A stretch of 25,877 bases of DNA from Thioglobus_B sp964403565 (GTDB lineage Bacteria; Pseudomonadota; Gammaproteobacteria; PS1; Pseudothioglobaceae), in assembly GCA_964403565.1 (NCBI GenBank), contig CAYOFV010000015.1:1-25877 (forward strand), read 5' to 3'. Positions 7,770-16,163 of this stretch are shown in pieces. Below the pieces are notes generated by a model. That model was given only the letters and a program-made list of their open reading frames with translations. It did no database searches and was not told the origin of the DNA. The stretch's first letter is position 1. The number at the start of each line of letters is the position of its first letter. A program made the position numbers and the translations under genes.

Positions 7770-9584
7770 CTATTTTTTACTTTTTTGAATATTCTCCATA
7801 ATTTTTCTTTGCTCTTCAATGGTGCTAGCACTTGTAATAGAATCTTTTGTTTGACTACTTGTTTGGTATTTCTCGATACTATTGATAGCACTTAGCAATT
7901 CATCTTTGGCTTGTTTTTCGCTTAAATGCGGAGTTAGAGTGCAAAGTTCTTTTAATCTATTAAATACCTTTGTTTTTGTAGCAAATGGTTGTATTAAATC
8001 TTCTTGAGATATATTTTCATCAATTTGTGCTGACTGAATAATATCAAGTAGTACATCAGAATTATCAACCCTTCTAACCCTCAGCTCAATAGTATCATCA
8101 GCCAAAGATGGATAATTAAGTATTATTGACATCATTCTTGACATTAGGTTTTTGAGCACCTGAGAATGTTTATTATTATCGGGATCAGTATATTCTTGTT
8201 GATAGTATTCAATATCAACATCTGGAATTTGCTCAATATCAATAGGCATATCCGTGGCAAAATCTGGCGTGTAATCTGCAGTTGTGCCACTAAGCATAGA
8301 TCTAATATGATCAACACTCTGACCTACCAATTGGGCTAAACCCTCAATTAATTGTTGTTTATAAATATCATAATTAACTTTATTTATAAACTCGATAACC
8401 TTATCTATAAAAAGAGTTTTACCTTCGATTGTATCAAACTCAACTTCATTTTTTATATGGTCGAACAAAAACTTACTTAAAGGGGAAGATTTTTCAATTC
8501 TACTTTCAAACGACTTAACTGATTCTTTTTTAACAAGCGAATCTGGATCCTCACCATCTGGAAGAAATAAAAACTTAACCGTTAATCCAGATTTAATTAC
8601 TGGCAAGGCAATATTAAGAGCTTTCCAAGCAGCATCGCGCCCCGCCCTATCGCCATCAAAACAGAAAATAATATTATTAGTAGTTCTAGAAAGTATTTGT
8701 AAGTGTTCTTTTGTAGTTGCAGTTCCTAGGGTGGCAACAGTTTTGGTAATTCCGGCTTGATGTAGAGCTACAACATCCATATAACCTTCAACCACTAAAA
8801 TATAATCAATTGAACGTGAGTGCTTGCGCGCATGATGTAAGCCATAAAGTTCGTGCGATTTGGAAAAAATTGGAGTTTCAGGAGAGTTTAAGTATTTTGG
8901 CTGATCATCATTTGATAAAACCCTACCACCAAAAGCAATAACATTGCCCTTTGAATTATGAATTGGAAACATTAATCGATCGCGAAAACGGTCGTAATAC
9001 TCATCTTTTTTATCTTTCTTGGCAACAAGCAACCCCATTGTTTCTAGATCTTTAATGGCGTCAACATTGTCTTTAAAATAGTTATAAAGATTGTTCCACC
9101 CAGGAGGGGCAAAACCTAATTCAAATCTTTTGGCAATTTCACCTGTTAATCCACGCTTTTTGTTGGCATAATTAACAACCTTGCCTTTGGCAACAGAGGT
9201 TTTTAATTGATGTTTGTAAAACTCGCATACCTTTTGCATTAACTCTCTATAACGCGCAAGACGTGGATCAACCGGTTTAGCAGCTTGATCATACACTACA
9301 CTTACGCCAGACTCACTAGCGACAGTTTCAACTGCCTCTTTAAAATCAAGATGATCAAAATTCATTACAAAATCAATAGCGTTGCCGCTCTCTCCACAAC
9401 CAAAACAATGATAGATTTGCTTATCTGGAGCTACAGTAAAAGATGGAGTTTTCTCATTGTGGAACGGACAACAGGCCTTATAATCTTTTCCAGCCTTTTT
9501 CAAAGGCACGCGACGATTTATTAGATCAACAATATCTACTCTCTGAGACAAATCATTGATAAAATCTCTATCAATAAACGGCAT
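7770..9584 (-). CDS. dnaG: DNA primase DnaG
   Basis: Synthesises RNA primers for replication. The 604-residue protein has an N-terminal zinc finger with ligands Cys39, His42, Cys60 and Cys63 (CPFHNEKTPSF then HCFGCG), the catalytic core with YRDRLMFPI-like and FGGR motifs, and a TOPRIM domain with VVEGYMDV and FDGDRAGRDAA. The C-terminal 150 residues, which bind DnaB helicase, are divergent as usual. The gene is not in the rpsU-dnaG-rpoD arrangement of E. coli; it is convergent with ftsI and divergent from the acyltransferase gene with only 20 bp between start codons, so its promoter must overlap that neighbour's coding region. Confidence 0.96.
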   Translation of the reverse strand: MPFIDRDFINDLSQRVDIVDLINRRVPLKKAGKDYKACCPFHNEKTPSFTVAPDKQIYHCFGCGESGNAIDFVMNFDHLDFKEAVETVASESGVSVVYDQAAKPVDPRLARYRELMQKVCEFYKHQLKTSVAKGKVVNYANKKRGLTGEIAKRFELGFAPPGWNNLYNYFKDNVDAIKDLETMGLLVAKKDKKDEYYDRFRDRLMFPIHNSKGNVIAFGGRVLSNDDQPKYLNSPETPIFSKSHELYGLHHARKHSRSIDYILVVEGYMDVVALHQAGITKTVATLGTATTKEHLQILSRTTNNIIFCFDGDRAGRDAAWKALNIALPVIKSGLTVKFLFLPDGEDPDSLVKKESVKSFESRIEKSSPLSKFLFDHIKNEVEFDTIEGKTLFIDKVIEFINKVNYDIYKQQLIEGLAQLVGQSVDHIRSMLSGTTADYTPDFATDMPIDIEQIPDVDIEYYQQEYTDPDNNKHSQVLKNLMSRMMSIILNYPSLADDTIELRVRRVDNSDVLLDIIQSAQIDENISQEDLIQPFATKTKVFNRLKELCTLTPHLSEKQAKDELLSAINSIEKYQTSSQTKDSITSASTIEEQRKIMENIQKSKK

Positions 9585-9604
9585 ATAAGTGCTTGAAAAT
9601 TTAA

Positions 9605-10519
9605 ATGGAAAATTCTATTTTAATGAAAAAAGAAAATTTTTATCATCCTAAATTTTTTCCTACCTGGATATTGGTTGGAATTATGAAAATTGGAGCTAAA
9701 ATTCCATTCAAAATCCAAGTTGTAATTGGAAAAATAATTGGAAAAATACTATATCTTTTACTAAAAGATCTTAAAAGAACAGCGTATTTAAACGTTTCGG
9801 CTTGCTTTCCTAGCAAAAACAAAACTCAAGTTGAAAATCTTATAAAACAACATTTTGAAGCTATTGGTATTTCTATTTTTGAAACAGCAAATGCATACTT
9901 TGGTGATAGTAATAAGATTAGCAACCTATTAACAATAAAAGATGAAAGGTATTTTACAGATGCAAAAAATTCTGGAAAAAGTGTAATCTTACTTGCAGCG
10001 CACTTTATGCCGCTTATGCTTGGCTCTAGAGCATTATTATTAAAGCACAATATTGCTAATATCTATCGCCCACAAAATAACAGGCTTTTTGACAAAGTTA
10101 TGCATGATGGTTTTGTTAATAATGGCGCTGTTATGATTAAAACTAAAGATACTAGATCAATGCTTAAGGCTATAAAAAACAATCTACCTATTTGGTATGC
10201 TCCAGACCAAGACCTAGGAGAGCAGAACTCAGTTTTTGCACCATTTTTTAATATTCAAGCAGCAACAGTAGCTGCAACTGCAAGACTTGCTAAGGACAAG
10301 AACACAGTTGTTATCCCTTACTTTTTTATAAGAAGCAATGATGGATATATAATGAGCTTTGATGCCCCAATTAAAAACTATCCTGACCAAGACGAAGTGC
10401 AAAGCGCAACGATTACCAATAAGATTTTAGAAAGGCAAATACTACAAGCTCCTGAACAATATTTATGGATTCATAAACGTTTTAAAACTCGTCCCAATGG
10501 TGAGGAATCATTCTATTAA
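9605..10519 (+). CDS. LpxL/HtrB-like lipid A acyltransferase with altered HX4E motif
   Basis: Belongs to the family that transfers secondary acyl chains to the lipid A precursor at the inner membrane. The 304-residue protein aligns along its length with E. coli LpxL: an N-terminal hydrophobic segment, YRPQNN, WYAPDQDLG, FAPFF, and the C-terminal APEQYLWIHKRFKTRP. The catalytic HX4(D/E) motif, normally HFxTLE, reads HFMPLM (133-138): the histidine is kept but the acidic residue is Met138 (ATG at 10016-10018). Either the enzyme works without it, has changed substrate, or is inactive. An alternative start is Met7 (9623); neither start has a strong ribosome-binding site. It is divergent from dnaG. 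Confidence 0.88.
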   Translation: MENSILMKKENFYHPKFFPTWILVGIMKIGAKIPFKIQVVIGKIIGKILYLLLKDLKRTAYLNVSACFPSKNKTQVENLIKQHFEAIGISIFETANAYFGDSNKISNLLTIKDERYFTDAKNSGKSVILLAAHFMPLMLGSRALLLKHNIANIYRPQNNRLFDKVMHDGFVNNGAVMIKTKDTRSMLKAIKNNLPIWYAPDQDLGEQNSVFAPFFNIQAATVAATARLAKDKNTVVIPYFFIRSNDGYIMSFDAPIKNYPDQDEVQSATITNKILERQILQAPEQYLWIHKRFKTRPNGEESFY

Positions 10520-10536
10520 TTTTTTTATTTTAAGAC

Positions 10537-10565
10537 TTGGAAAGGTTAATAATTTAGCGTATAAT
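10537..10565 (+). promoter_or_regulatory. rpsO promoter
   Basis: TTGGAA at 10537-10542 and a perfect TATAAT at 10560-10565 are separated by 17 bp, 35 bp before the rpsO start. This is among the best-matching sigma70-type promoters in the window. Confidence 0.8.
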
Positions 10566-10600
10566 TACGCGTTTTTACCGATTTTAAGAATTTAAGTTTT

Positions 10601-10861
10601 ATGTCAATCGATACACAAGCAATTATTAAAGAATATCAAACTACTGAAGGTGATACTGGCTCAACTAATGTACAAGTTGCACTACTTACTGCACGCATTA
10701 AGCACTTAACTGAGCACTTTAAAACTCATAACAAAGATCACCACTCAAGAAGAGGTCTTCTGCGTTTAGTATCACAGCGTAAAAAATTACTAGGTTACTT
10801 AAAGAGCAACGATGTTAATGCATATTCTGATTTGATCTCACGTCTAGGATTGAGAAAATAA
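10601..10861 (+). CDS. rpsO: 30S ribosomal protein S15
   Basis: An 86-residue primary 16S rRNA-binding protein (E. coli S15: 89). The recognisable pattern is GDTGSTNVQVALLTARI, HHSRRGLL and VSQRKKLLGYL. It is followed by a strong terminator and, unlike E. coli, not by pnp. Confidence 0.97.
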   Translation: MSIDTQAIIKEYQTTEGDTGSTNVQVALLTARIKHLTEHFKTHNKDHHSRRGLLRLVSQRKKLLGYLKSNDVNAYSDLISRLGLRK

Positions 10862-10880
10862 ATCAAATAAAAAATTATTA

Positions 10881-10905
10881 AAAAGCCCCGTTCGGGGCTT
10901 TTTTT
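10881..10905 (+). terminator. rpsO terminator
   Basis: AAAAGCCCC and GGGGCTTTT form a perfect stem around a four-base loop (10881-10902) and run into a T tract. Only 16 bp separate it from the prfB start, so prfB needs read-through or a promoter hidden in this interval. Confidence 0.93.
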
Positions 10906-10921
10906 ATGCAAAATTTAAGCT

Positions 10922-12016
10922 ATGGAACTTGCACCGATTTACCAAAAAATTGAAGACCTGATAAGTAGGTCTAATATTTTATCTAAGCACCTCAAACTTG
11001 AAGAGAAAACCTTACGCTTAGAAGAAGTTGAGCGCGAGCTAGAAAATCCTGATATCTGGTCAAATCCAGATGAAGCTCAAGCCATTTCTCAAGAAAAATC
11101 AAAACTTGAAAATATCTGTCAAACTTTTATTAAATCGAGCTCTGTTTTAGAAGATACTAAAGAATTAATAGAAATGGCTGAAGCAGAGGATGATGAAGAT
11201 ACTATAAATAGTGTAACTTCAGACCTTGAAGAAGTTGAGTCTTTAGTTGAAAAATTAGAGTTTCAAAGAATGTTTAATGGTGAGATGGATGCAAATTCAG
11301 CCTACCTTGATATTCAATCTGGCTCTGGTGGTACTGAAGCCCAAGATTGGGCCGAAATGGTACTAAGAATGTATTTGCGCTGGGGTGATAAACACAACTT
11401 TAAAGTTAAACTAATGGAAGCTTCTGCAGGTGAGGTTGCTGGGATAAAATCTGCAACTATTCATTTTGATGGCGATTATGCATTTGGTTGGCTTAGATCA
11501 GAAATTGGTATTCATCGCTTGGTGAGAAAATCTCCATTTAATGCCAATGGCAAACGTCATACTTCTTTTTGTTCAGTATTTGTATCGCCTGAAGTTGATG
11601 ACAATATTGACATTGAAATAAATAAAGCCGATATTCGTATTGACACCTATAGAGCCAGTGGTGCCGGTGGTCAGCATGTAAACAAAACCGACTCAGCTGT
11701 ACGCATAACCCATTTGCCGACCAATACAGTAGTTCAATGCCAAGATGGTAGGTCTCAACATGCAAATAAAGATCAGGCTATGAAACAACTTAAATCTAAA
11801 TTATACGAACTTGAAATACAAAAACGTAATAGCGAATCTCAAGAATTAGAAGATGCTAAGTCTGATATAGGCTGGGGTCATCAAATTCGCTCTTATGTTC
11901 TTGATCAATCAAGAATTAAAGACTTGCGCACTGGGGTTGAGAGTTCAAATACGCAAGATGTACTTGATGGAAATTTAGACAAATTTATTGAAGCTAGCCT
12001 TAAGGCTGGATACTAA
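10922..12016 (+). CDS. prfB: Peptide chain release factor 2 (no programmed frameshift)
   Basis: Recognises UGA and UAA stop codons and triggers peptide release. The 364-residue frame is uninterrupted and aligns end to end with E. coli RF2: the codon-recognition tripeptide SPF (VRKSPFN), the release motif GAGGQHVNKT near residue 250, and the C-terminal IEASLKAGY. In E. coli and most bacteria prfB contains an in-frame UGA near codon 26 that needs a +1 shift. Here the equivalent stretch (HLKLEEK) is read through with no stop and no CTTTGA slip site, so this autoregulation is absent. Confidence 0.96.
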   Translation: MELAPIYQKIEDLISRSNILSKHLKLEEKTLRLEEVERELENPDIWSNPDEAQAISQEKSKLENICQTFIKSSSVLEDTKELIEMAEAEDDEDTINSVTSDLEEVESLVEKLEFQRMFNGEMDANSAYLDIQSGSGGTEAQDWAEMVLRMYLRWGDKHNFKVKLMEASAGEVAGIKSATIHFDGDYAFGWLRSEIGIHRLVRKSPFNANGKRHTSFCSVFVSPEVDDNIDIEINKADIRIDTYRASGAGGQHVNKTDSAVRITHLPTNTVVQCQDGRSQHANKDQAMKQLKSKLYELEIQKRNSESQELEDAKSDIGWGHQIRSYVLDQSRIKDLRTGVESSNTQDVLDGNLDKFIEASLKAGY

Positions 12017-12056
12017 TTATGAAATAGGCCTTGCCTGTTTCATTTATGGAGAAAAT

Positions 12057-13400
12057 ATGACAAGTAACACAACAACACATTACAACATGATTGCAATTGG
12101 TGCCGGATCTGGAGGTTTATCAGCCGTAGAAAGAGCGTCTGAATATGGCAAAAAATGTGCAGTTATAGAAGTAAAGACTATTGGTGGCACTTGTGTAAAC
12201 GTTGGTTGTGTACCTAAAAAGGTCATGTGGTTTGCGGCAAATGCTGCTAGCACTATTAATAGCGCTAAAGGCTTTGGGTTTGATTTAAGCGTTGATAATT
12301 TTTCTTGGAAAGAACTTAAGCAAGGTAGAGATAATTATATCAATGGCATTACTAATTGGTATGACGGCTACCTAGAAGATCTAGGGATAGACTATATCCA
12401 CGGTTTTGGTAAATTGGTTGATAAAAATACAGTTTCTGTTAATGGTGAAACTTATACTGCCGATCATATTGTATTATCACCTGGCGGTGAACCTGCTATT
12501 CCACATATAGAAGGAGCGGAATACGGCATTACCTCTGATGGTTTCTTTGAACTAGAGGATCTTCCTGGTAAGGTTGCTATTATTGGTGGAGGGTATATTG
12601 GTGTTGAACTAGCTGGAGTGCTAAACGCTCTTGGTAGTGATGTTTCTTTATTTGAAAGATCTGAAGTTGTACTAGATGGATTCGACTCTATGTTGCAACA
12701 AGCATTGGAAAAAGATTATGCAGCACACGGTGTGTCAATTTATCATAATGCACAGGTTGATAAAATTTCACAAGATAAAACACTATTTACTAGTATTGGT
12801 GAATTTAGTGGCTTTGATACAATTATCTGGGCAGTTGGTCGTGATCCAATGACTAGACATTTAGGCTTAGAAAACGCTAATGTTAAGTGCGATCAAAGAG
12901 GTTTTATCCCAACAGATAAGTTTCAAGTTACTAATATAGAAAATATCTTTGCACTGGGTGATGCTACAGGTCGAACGCCGCTCACTCCTGTTGCAATTGC
13001 TGCTGGAAGAAGGCTTTCTGATCGCTTGTACAATAACATGACTGAGCGCCACTTAAATTACGAAAATATTGCCACAGTGGTGTTTTCTCATCCACCAATT
13101 GGCACTATTGGTTTAACAGAAGACGAGGCAAATGAAAAATTCGACAAGGTTAAGATTTATAAATCTGAATTTACACCAATGGCAGATGCCCTACTTGATC
13201 ATAAAACCACAACTGCTTTAAAACTTGTGTGCAACGGAGAAGATGAAAAAATTGTAGGCTGTCATATTATGGGCCATGGTGCTGATGAAATGTTACAAGG
13301 CTTTGCCGTGGCAATTAAGATGGGCGCAACCAAACAACAATTTGATGATACAGTGGCGATTCATCCTACGAGTGCTGAAGAGTTAGTCACCATGCGTTAA
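12057..13400 (+). CDS. gor: Glutathione-disulfide reductase
   Basis: Reduces oxidised glutathione with NADPH in the cytosol. The open frame extends upstream to 11988, but the ATG at 12057 is chosen because GGAGAAAAT precedes it and the protein then begins, as in E. coli Gor, just before the FAD-binding IAIGAGSGG. This gives 447 residues (E. coli 450). The redox-active disulfide is Cys46/Cys51 in GGTCVNVGCVPKK, the NADPH-binding loop is GGGYIGVELAG, the second FAD contact is FALGDATG, and the C-terminal catalytic His lies in IHPTSAEE. Its stop codon lies inside the left arm of the palindrome at 13395-13523. Confidence 0.95.
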   Translation: MTSNTTTHYNMIAIGAGSGGLSAVERASEYGKKCAVIEVKTIGGTCVNVGCVPKKVMWFAANAASTINSAKGFGFDLSVDNFSWKELKQGRDNYINGITNWYDGYLEDLGIDYIHGFGKLVDKNTVSVNGETYTADHIVLSPGGEPAIPHIEGAEYGITSDGFFELEDLPGKVAIIGGGYIGVELAGVLNALGSDVSLFERSEVVLDGFDSMLQQALEKDYAAHGVSIYHNAQVDKISQDKTLFTSIGEFSGFDTIIWAVGRDPMTRHLGLENANVKCDQRGFIPTDKFQVTNIENIFALGDATGRTPLTPVAIAAGRRLSDRLYNNMTERHLNYENIATVVFSHPPIGTIGLTEDEANEKFDKVKIYKSEFTPMADALLDHKTTTALKLVCNGEDEKIVGCHIMGHGADEMLQGFAVAIKMGATKQQFDDTVAIHPTSAEELVTMR

Positions 13401-13523
13401 GCTTCGTCTTTTTAGTTTTTTCTGCGTTATTCCCCTCACTCACTTCAGTTGTTTAGAGTCAAACTAAACGCCTTTGTTTGTTCGGACAATGCCTTGAAAA
13501 ACTCTAAAAATACTCGCTTAACG
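13395..13523. repeat. 129-bp imperfect palindrome between convergent genes
   Basis: The outer 8 bp match perfectly as an inverted pair (CGTTAAGC at 13395-13402 and GCTTAACG at 13516-13523). The arms continue with TTTTTAG and TTTTT blocks in register, and the centre is GTTTAG-AGTCAAA-CTAAAC (13451-13469). Intervening positions are mismatched. It starts within the gor stop codon region and ends 28 bp before the end of the nuclease gene. It has no coding potential. It could be a small non-autonomous mobile element or a large hairpin acting as a two-way terminator. Confidence 0.75.
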
Positions 13524-13550
13524 AGGTATTCTGTTTAGAAATAATATAAA

Positions 13551-14027
13551 TTAACGGCGATTTAACTTACGCCATTTATATGGCGGGATTGGTGGCTTGT
13601 AAAAATTCCAAAACCCGAGTTTATTTTCTTTGGCAAATTGCTGTTCTTGCTTATATGTATCTTTATAAGAATAAGACAAACCATCTTTCACCATGAGCTT
13701 ACCAATATTTACATCGCCCTTGTAAACTCTAACTAAAATTCGATTGTAGTGATCAATTCCAATAGGTGTAATTAGCAATTCTCCAGGTAAAGTATCAAGT
13801 AATTCTTTTAGTTTTTGTTTAGACAAGCGACCACAGTCAATAACATCAACTTTAGTTTTATAGCACTTTTGTCTAATCTCTGGTGTATCTATACCCGCGA
13901 TACGCATCTGTAAACTAATACTATCACCATCAATAATATAAAGACTTTTGCTATCAATAGTCATATCTTCCACCTGCGCAAAAGCTGATGATATGGCCAA
14001 TATACACAATACAAATACTCTTAACAC
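13551..14027 (-). CDS. Secreted thermonuclease-like (SNase-domain) nuclease
   Basis: A 158-residue protein starting at GTG, with an N-terminal signal peptide (LRVFVLCILAISSAFA, cleavage probably before Gln18). The mature part is a staphylococcal-nuclease fold. IDGDSI supplies the calcium-binding acidic residue, RIAGIDTPE the first catalytic Arg and Glu, and YNRILVRVY the second catalytic Arg. The end, GFWNFYKPPIPPYKWRK, matches SNase proteins. It probably degrades DNA or RNA in the periplasm or outside the cell. It is convergent with gor and divergent from hisI (53-bp gap). Confidence 0.88.
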   Translation of the reverse strand: MLRVFVLCILAISSAFAQVEDMTIDSKSLYIIDGDSISLQMRIAGIDTPEIRQKCYKTKVDVIDCGRLSKQKLKELLDTLPGELLITPIGIDHYNRILVRVYKGDVNIGKLMVKDGLSYSYKDTYKQEQQFAKENKLGFWNFYKPPIPPYKWRKLNRR

Positions 14028-14080
14028 TTACTAATAACTTAACGTAAAATCAACTATTTTATCTGAGTGTATAGCCTCAA

Positions 14081-14461
14081 GTGGAAGCTTTAGAACAATT
14101 AAACTTTGACGACAAAGGATTAATTCCAGCAATAGCTCAAGACTATGAGTCTGGTGAGATACTTATGTTTGCCTGGATGAATAGCGAAGCAGTTAAGCTT
14201 ACTATTGAAAAGCAACAAGCAGTATATTACTCTAGATCAAGAAAAAAACTTTGGTTTAAAGGTGAAGAATCTGGGCATACGCAAAAACTAAAAGAAATAT
14301 ATACAGATTGTGACAACGATGTTATTCTACTTAAAGTTGAACAGATTGGCGGTATTGCTTGTCACACTGGAAGAAAATCTTGTTTTTTTAACAAATTTCA
14401 AAACAATAATTGGGAAAGCGTTGCTAAAGTAATTAAAGACCCTAAAGATATTTATGGATGA
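14081..14461 (+). CDS. hisI: Phosphoribosyl-AMP cyclohydrolase
   Basis: Third step of histidine synthesis: opens the adenine ring of phosphoribosyl-AMP. The protein is 126 residues from a GTG start, with the metal site TDCDND (Asp76, Asp78, Asp80) and zinc cysteines at Cys77, Cys94 and Cys101 (ACHTGRKSC). The N-terminal LIPAIAQD and MFAWMN motifs are typical. It is a separate hisI, not the HisIE fusion of enterobacteria; the hisE start overlaps its end by 8 bp. No clear promoter is visible in the 53-bp upstream gap. Confidence 0.95.
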   Translation: MEALEQLNFDDKGLIPAIAQDYESGEILMFAWMNSEAVKLTIEKQQAVYYSRSRKKLWFKGEESGHTQKLKEIYTDCDNDVILLKVEQIGGIACHTGRKSCFFNKFQNNNWESVAKVIKDPKDIYG

Positions 14462-14771
14462 TATTTTAAAACAATTAGAGCAAGTACTTGAACAAAGGAA
14501 AAATGCTAAAGCGGATGAGTCATATGTTTCATCATTGTATGACAAGGGGCTTGATGCAATTTTAAAAAAAATTGGCGAAGAGTCATCTGAAGTTATTATG
14601 GCTGCAAAAGATGATGATAAAGAAAAAATTATCTATGAGGTTGCAGATTTAATATTTCACACTTTAATATTACTGCGCTATAACGATATTGATTTTAATG
14701 AAGTACAAGGTGAGCTTTCTCGCAGGTTTGGTCTATCTGGACTTGAAGAAAAAGCCAACAGAGATAACTAA
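14454..14771 (+). CDS. hisE: Phosphoribosyl-ATP pyrophosphatase
   Basis: Second step of histidine synthesis, hydrolysing phosphoribosyl-ATP to phosphoribosyl-AMP. The protein is 105 residues of the all-alpha MazG-like fold, with the metal-binding pattern KKIGEESSEV, EVADLIFH and LSRRFGLSGLEEK. It overlaps hisI and lies 16 bp before tatA. The order hisI-hisE-tatABC is also found in pseudomonads. Confidence 0.95.
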   Translation: MDDILKQLEQVLEQRKNAKADESYVSSLYDKGLDAILKKIGEESSEVIMAAKDDDKEKIIYEVADLIFHTLILLRYNDIDFNEVQGELSRRFGLSGLEEKANRDN

Positions 14772-14787
14772 ATAAAGGAGAAAAACT

Positions 14788-15000
14788 ATGATGCCAGGAC
14801 CGTTTGAGTTAATTATTATATTAGTGATCGTTCTACTACTTTTTGGTGGAAAGCGTCTAAAAAATATTGGCGGAGACCTTGGTGGTGCAATTAAAGGTTT
14901 TAAAAAATCTATGAAAGAGGGTGAAAATGACAAAATCGACAAAAAAGATGATGTTATTGACGCCAAAGTTGTAGAAGAAGAAAAAGAAAAAAATAGTTAA
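14788..15000 (+). CDS. tatA: Sec-independent translocase protein TatA
   Basis: A pore-forming subunit of the twin-arginine translocase. The 70-residue protein has a short N-terminus, one membrane helix, the hinge LLFGGKRLKNIG and an amphipathic helix, then a charged tail. AAAGGAGAAAAACT precedes the ATG. It is followed 6 bp later by tatB. Confidence 0.95.
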   Translation: MMPGPFELIIILVIVLLLFGGKRLKNIGGDLGGAIKGFKKSMKEGENDKIDKKDDVIDAKVVEEEKEKNS

Positions 15001-15006
15001 TTTTTT

Positions 15007-15285
15007 GTGTTTGACGTAGGCTTTTGGGAATTTGCTTTAATTGGGGTTATCACCTTGATAATTGTCGGCCCTGAGAGAATGCCCGCAATTGCTAAAAAAG
15101 CCGGACACTACGTAGGAAAAATAAAAAAATTTATTAACAAAATTCAAGAAGAGGTTAGCGATGGTCTCGAAGCAGACAATATCAAACAACACCTTGAATT
15201 AAACGACAAAGATGCAAATATTGTAGATATTTTTGACGAAACCAAAGAAACGTTAGCAGATATCAAAAAAGATACTAAGATATGA
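15007..15285 (+). CDS. tatB: Sec-independent translocase protein TatB
   Basis: Substrate-receptor partner of TatC. The 92-residue protein starts at GTG with MFDVGFWEF, then one membrane helix ending in the TatB-type IVGPERMP hinge and an amphipathic helix. It is short for TatB (E. coli 171), with a reduced C-terminal tail. Its end overlaps tatC by 4 bp. Confidence 0.93.
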   Translation: MFDVGFWEFALIGVITLIIVGPERMPAIAKKAGHYVGKIKKFINKIQEEVSDGLEADNIKQHLELNDKDANIVDIFDETKETLADIKKDTKI

Positions 15286-16163
15286 CCTCAGAGACTTCTC
15301 AAGAAATGACATTTGTTCAACATCTAGTTGAACTTAGAGACAAGCTGATACGTATTGTGATTGCAATACTAATAGTTTTTGTTGGCTTGTTTCCATTTGC
15401 TAATGAAGTGTATAGTTTTATCGCAGCGCCAATAATTGGCGTCTTACCTGCAAATGAAAATATTATTGCAATTGGGGTAATTTCACCATTTTTAACTCCG
15501 CTAAAGATGGCTTTAATTTTTGCAGTTTATATATCTATGCCATATCTACTATATCAAATATGGTCATTTGTGGCTCCAGCCCTTTATAAACACGAAAGAC
15601 AGATGATTCTGCCTCTAGTTGTATCATCAACTATTTTATTCTACGCCGGCCTTTTATTCTCCTTCTATGTTGTATTTCCAGTTATATTTGGGTTTTTATC
15701 ATCCATCGGTCCTAGTATTGTAGATTTCACCCCTGATATTCAATACTATCTTGATTTCGTATTAAAAGTATCTTTTGCCTTTGGAGTTGCATTTGAAGTG
15801 CCTATTGCAACAATACTTCTTATTATGTTTGAAGTAACCACTCCGGAAAAATTAAAAAATAATAGACCTTATGTTGTTATTGGTGCGTTTGTTTTAGGAA
15901 TGCTACTTACTCCGCCAGATATCATTTCCCAAACATTAATTGCCATACCTATGTGGCTTCTATTTGAAGCTGGATTATTTTTTGCACCTATGTTTAAACG
16001 CAAAGATCGCAATGAAGAACCTACTGGCTCAAATGCAAATAATAAATCTAGTGATCAAAAATCAAAATCCAATGAAGATTCAGTAGAAGAAGAGGACGAT
16101 GATGATTTTGATGCTGAAATGGATGAAATTGATAAAGAGTTTGAAAAACTAGATAAAGAATAA
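15282..16163 (+). CDS. tatC: Sec-independent translocase protein TatC
   Basis: A polytopic core of the Tat receptor complex that recognises the twin-arginine signal. The 293-residue protein has the conserved N-terminal FVQHLVELRDKL, FLTPLKMAL after helix 1, six hydrophobic segments, YEVP-type FEVPIATILL, and LTPPDIISQ before the last helices. An unusual C-terminal tail of about 55 residues is strongly acidic (EEEDDDDFD). The gene ends exactly where the convergent ANTAR gene ends. Confidence 0.96.
   Translation: MTSETSQEMTFVQHLVELRDKLIRIVIAILIVFVGLFPFANEVYSFIAAPIIGVLPANENIIAIGVISPFLTPLKMALIFAVYISMPYLLYQIWSFVAPALYKHERQMILPLVVSSTILFYAGLLFSFYVVFPVIFGFLSSIGPSIVDFTPDIQYYLDFVLKVSFAFGVAFEVPIATILLIMFEVTTPEKLKNNRPYVVIGAFVLGMLLTPPDIISQTLIAIPMWLLFEAGLFFAPMFKRKDRNEEPTGSNANNKSSDQKSKSNEDSVEEEDDDDFDAEMDEIDKEFEKLDKE

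Noticed and set aside
11988..12056. Longer gor start overlapping prfB
   Set aside because: The 23 extra codons have no homology and would overlap prfB; GGAGAAAAT precedes the ATG at 12057.
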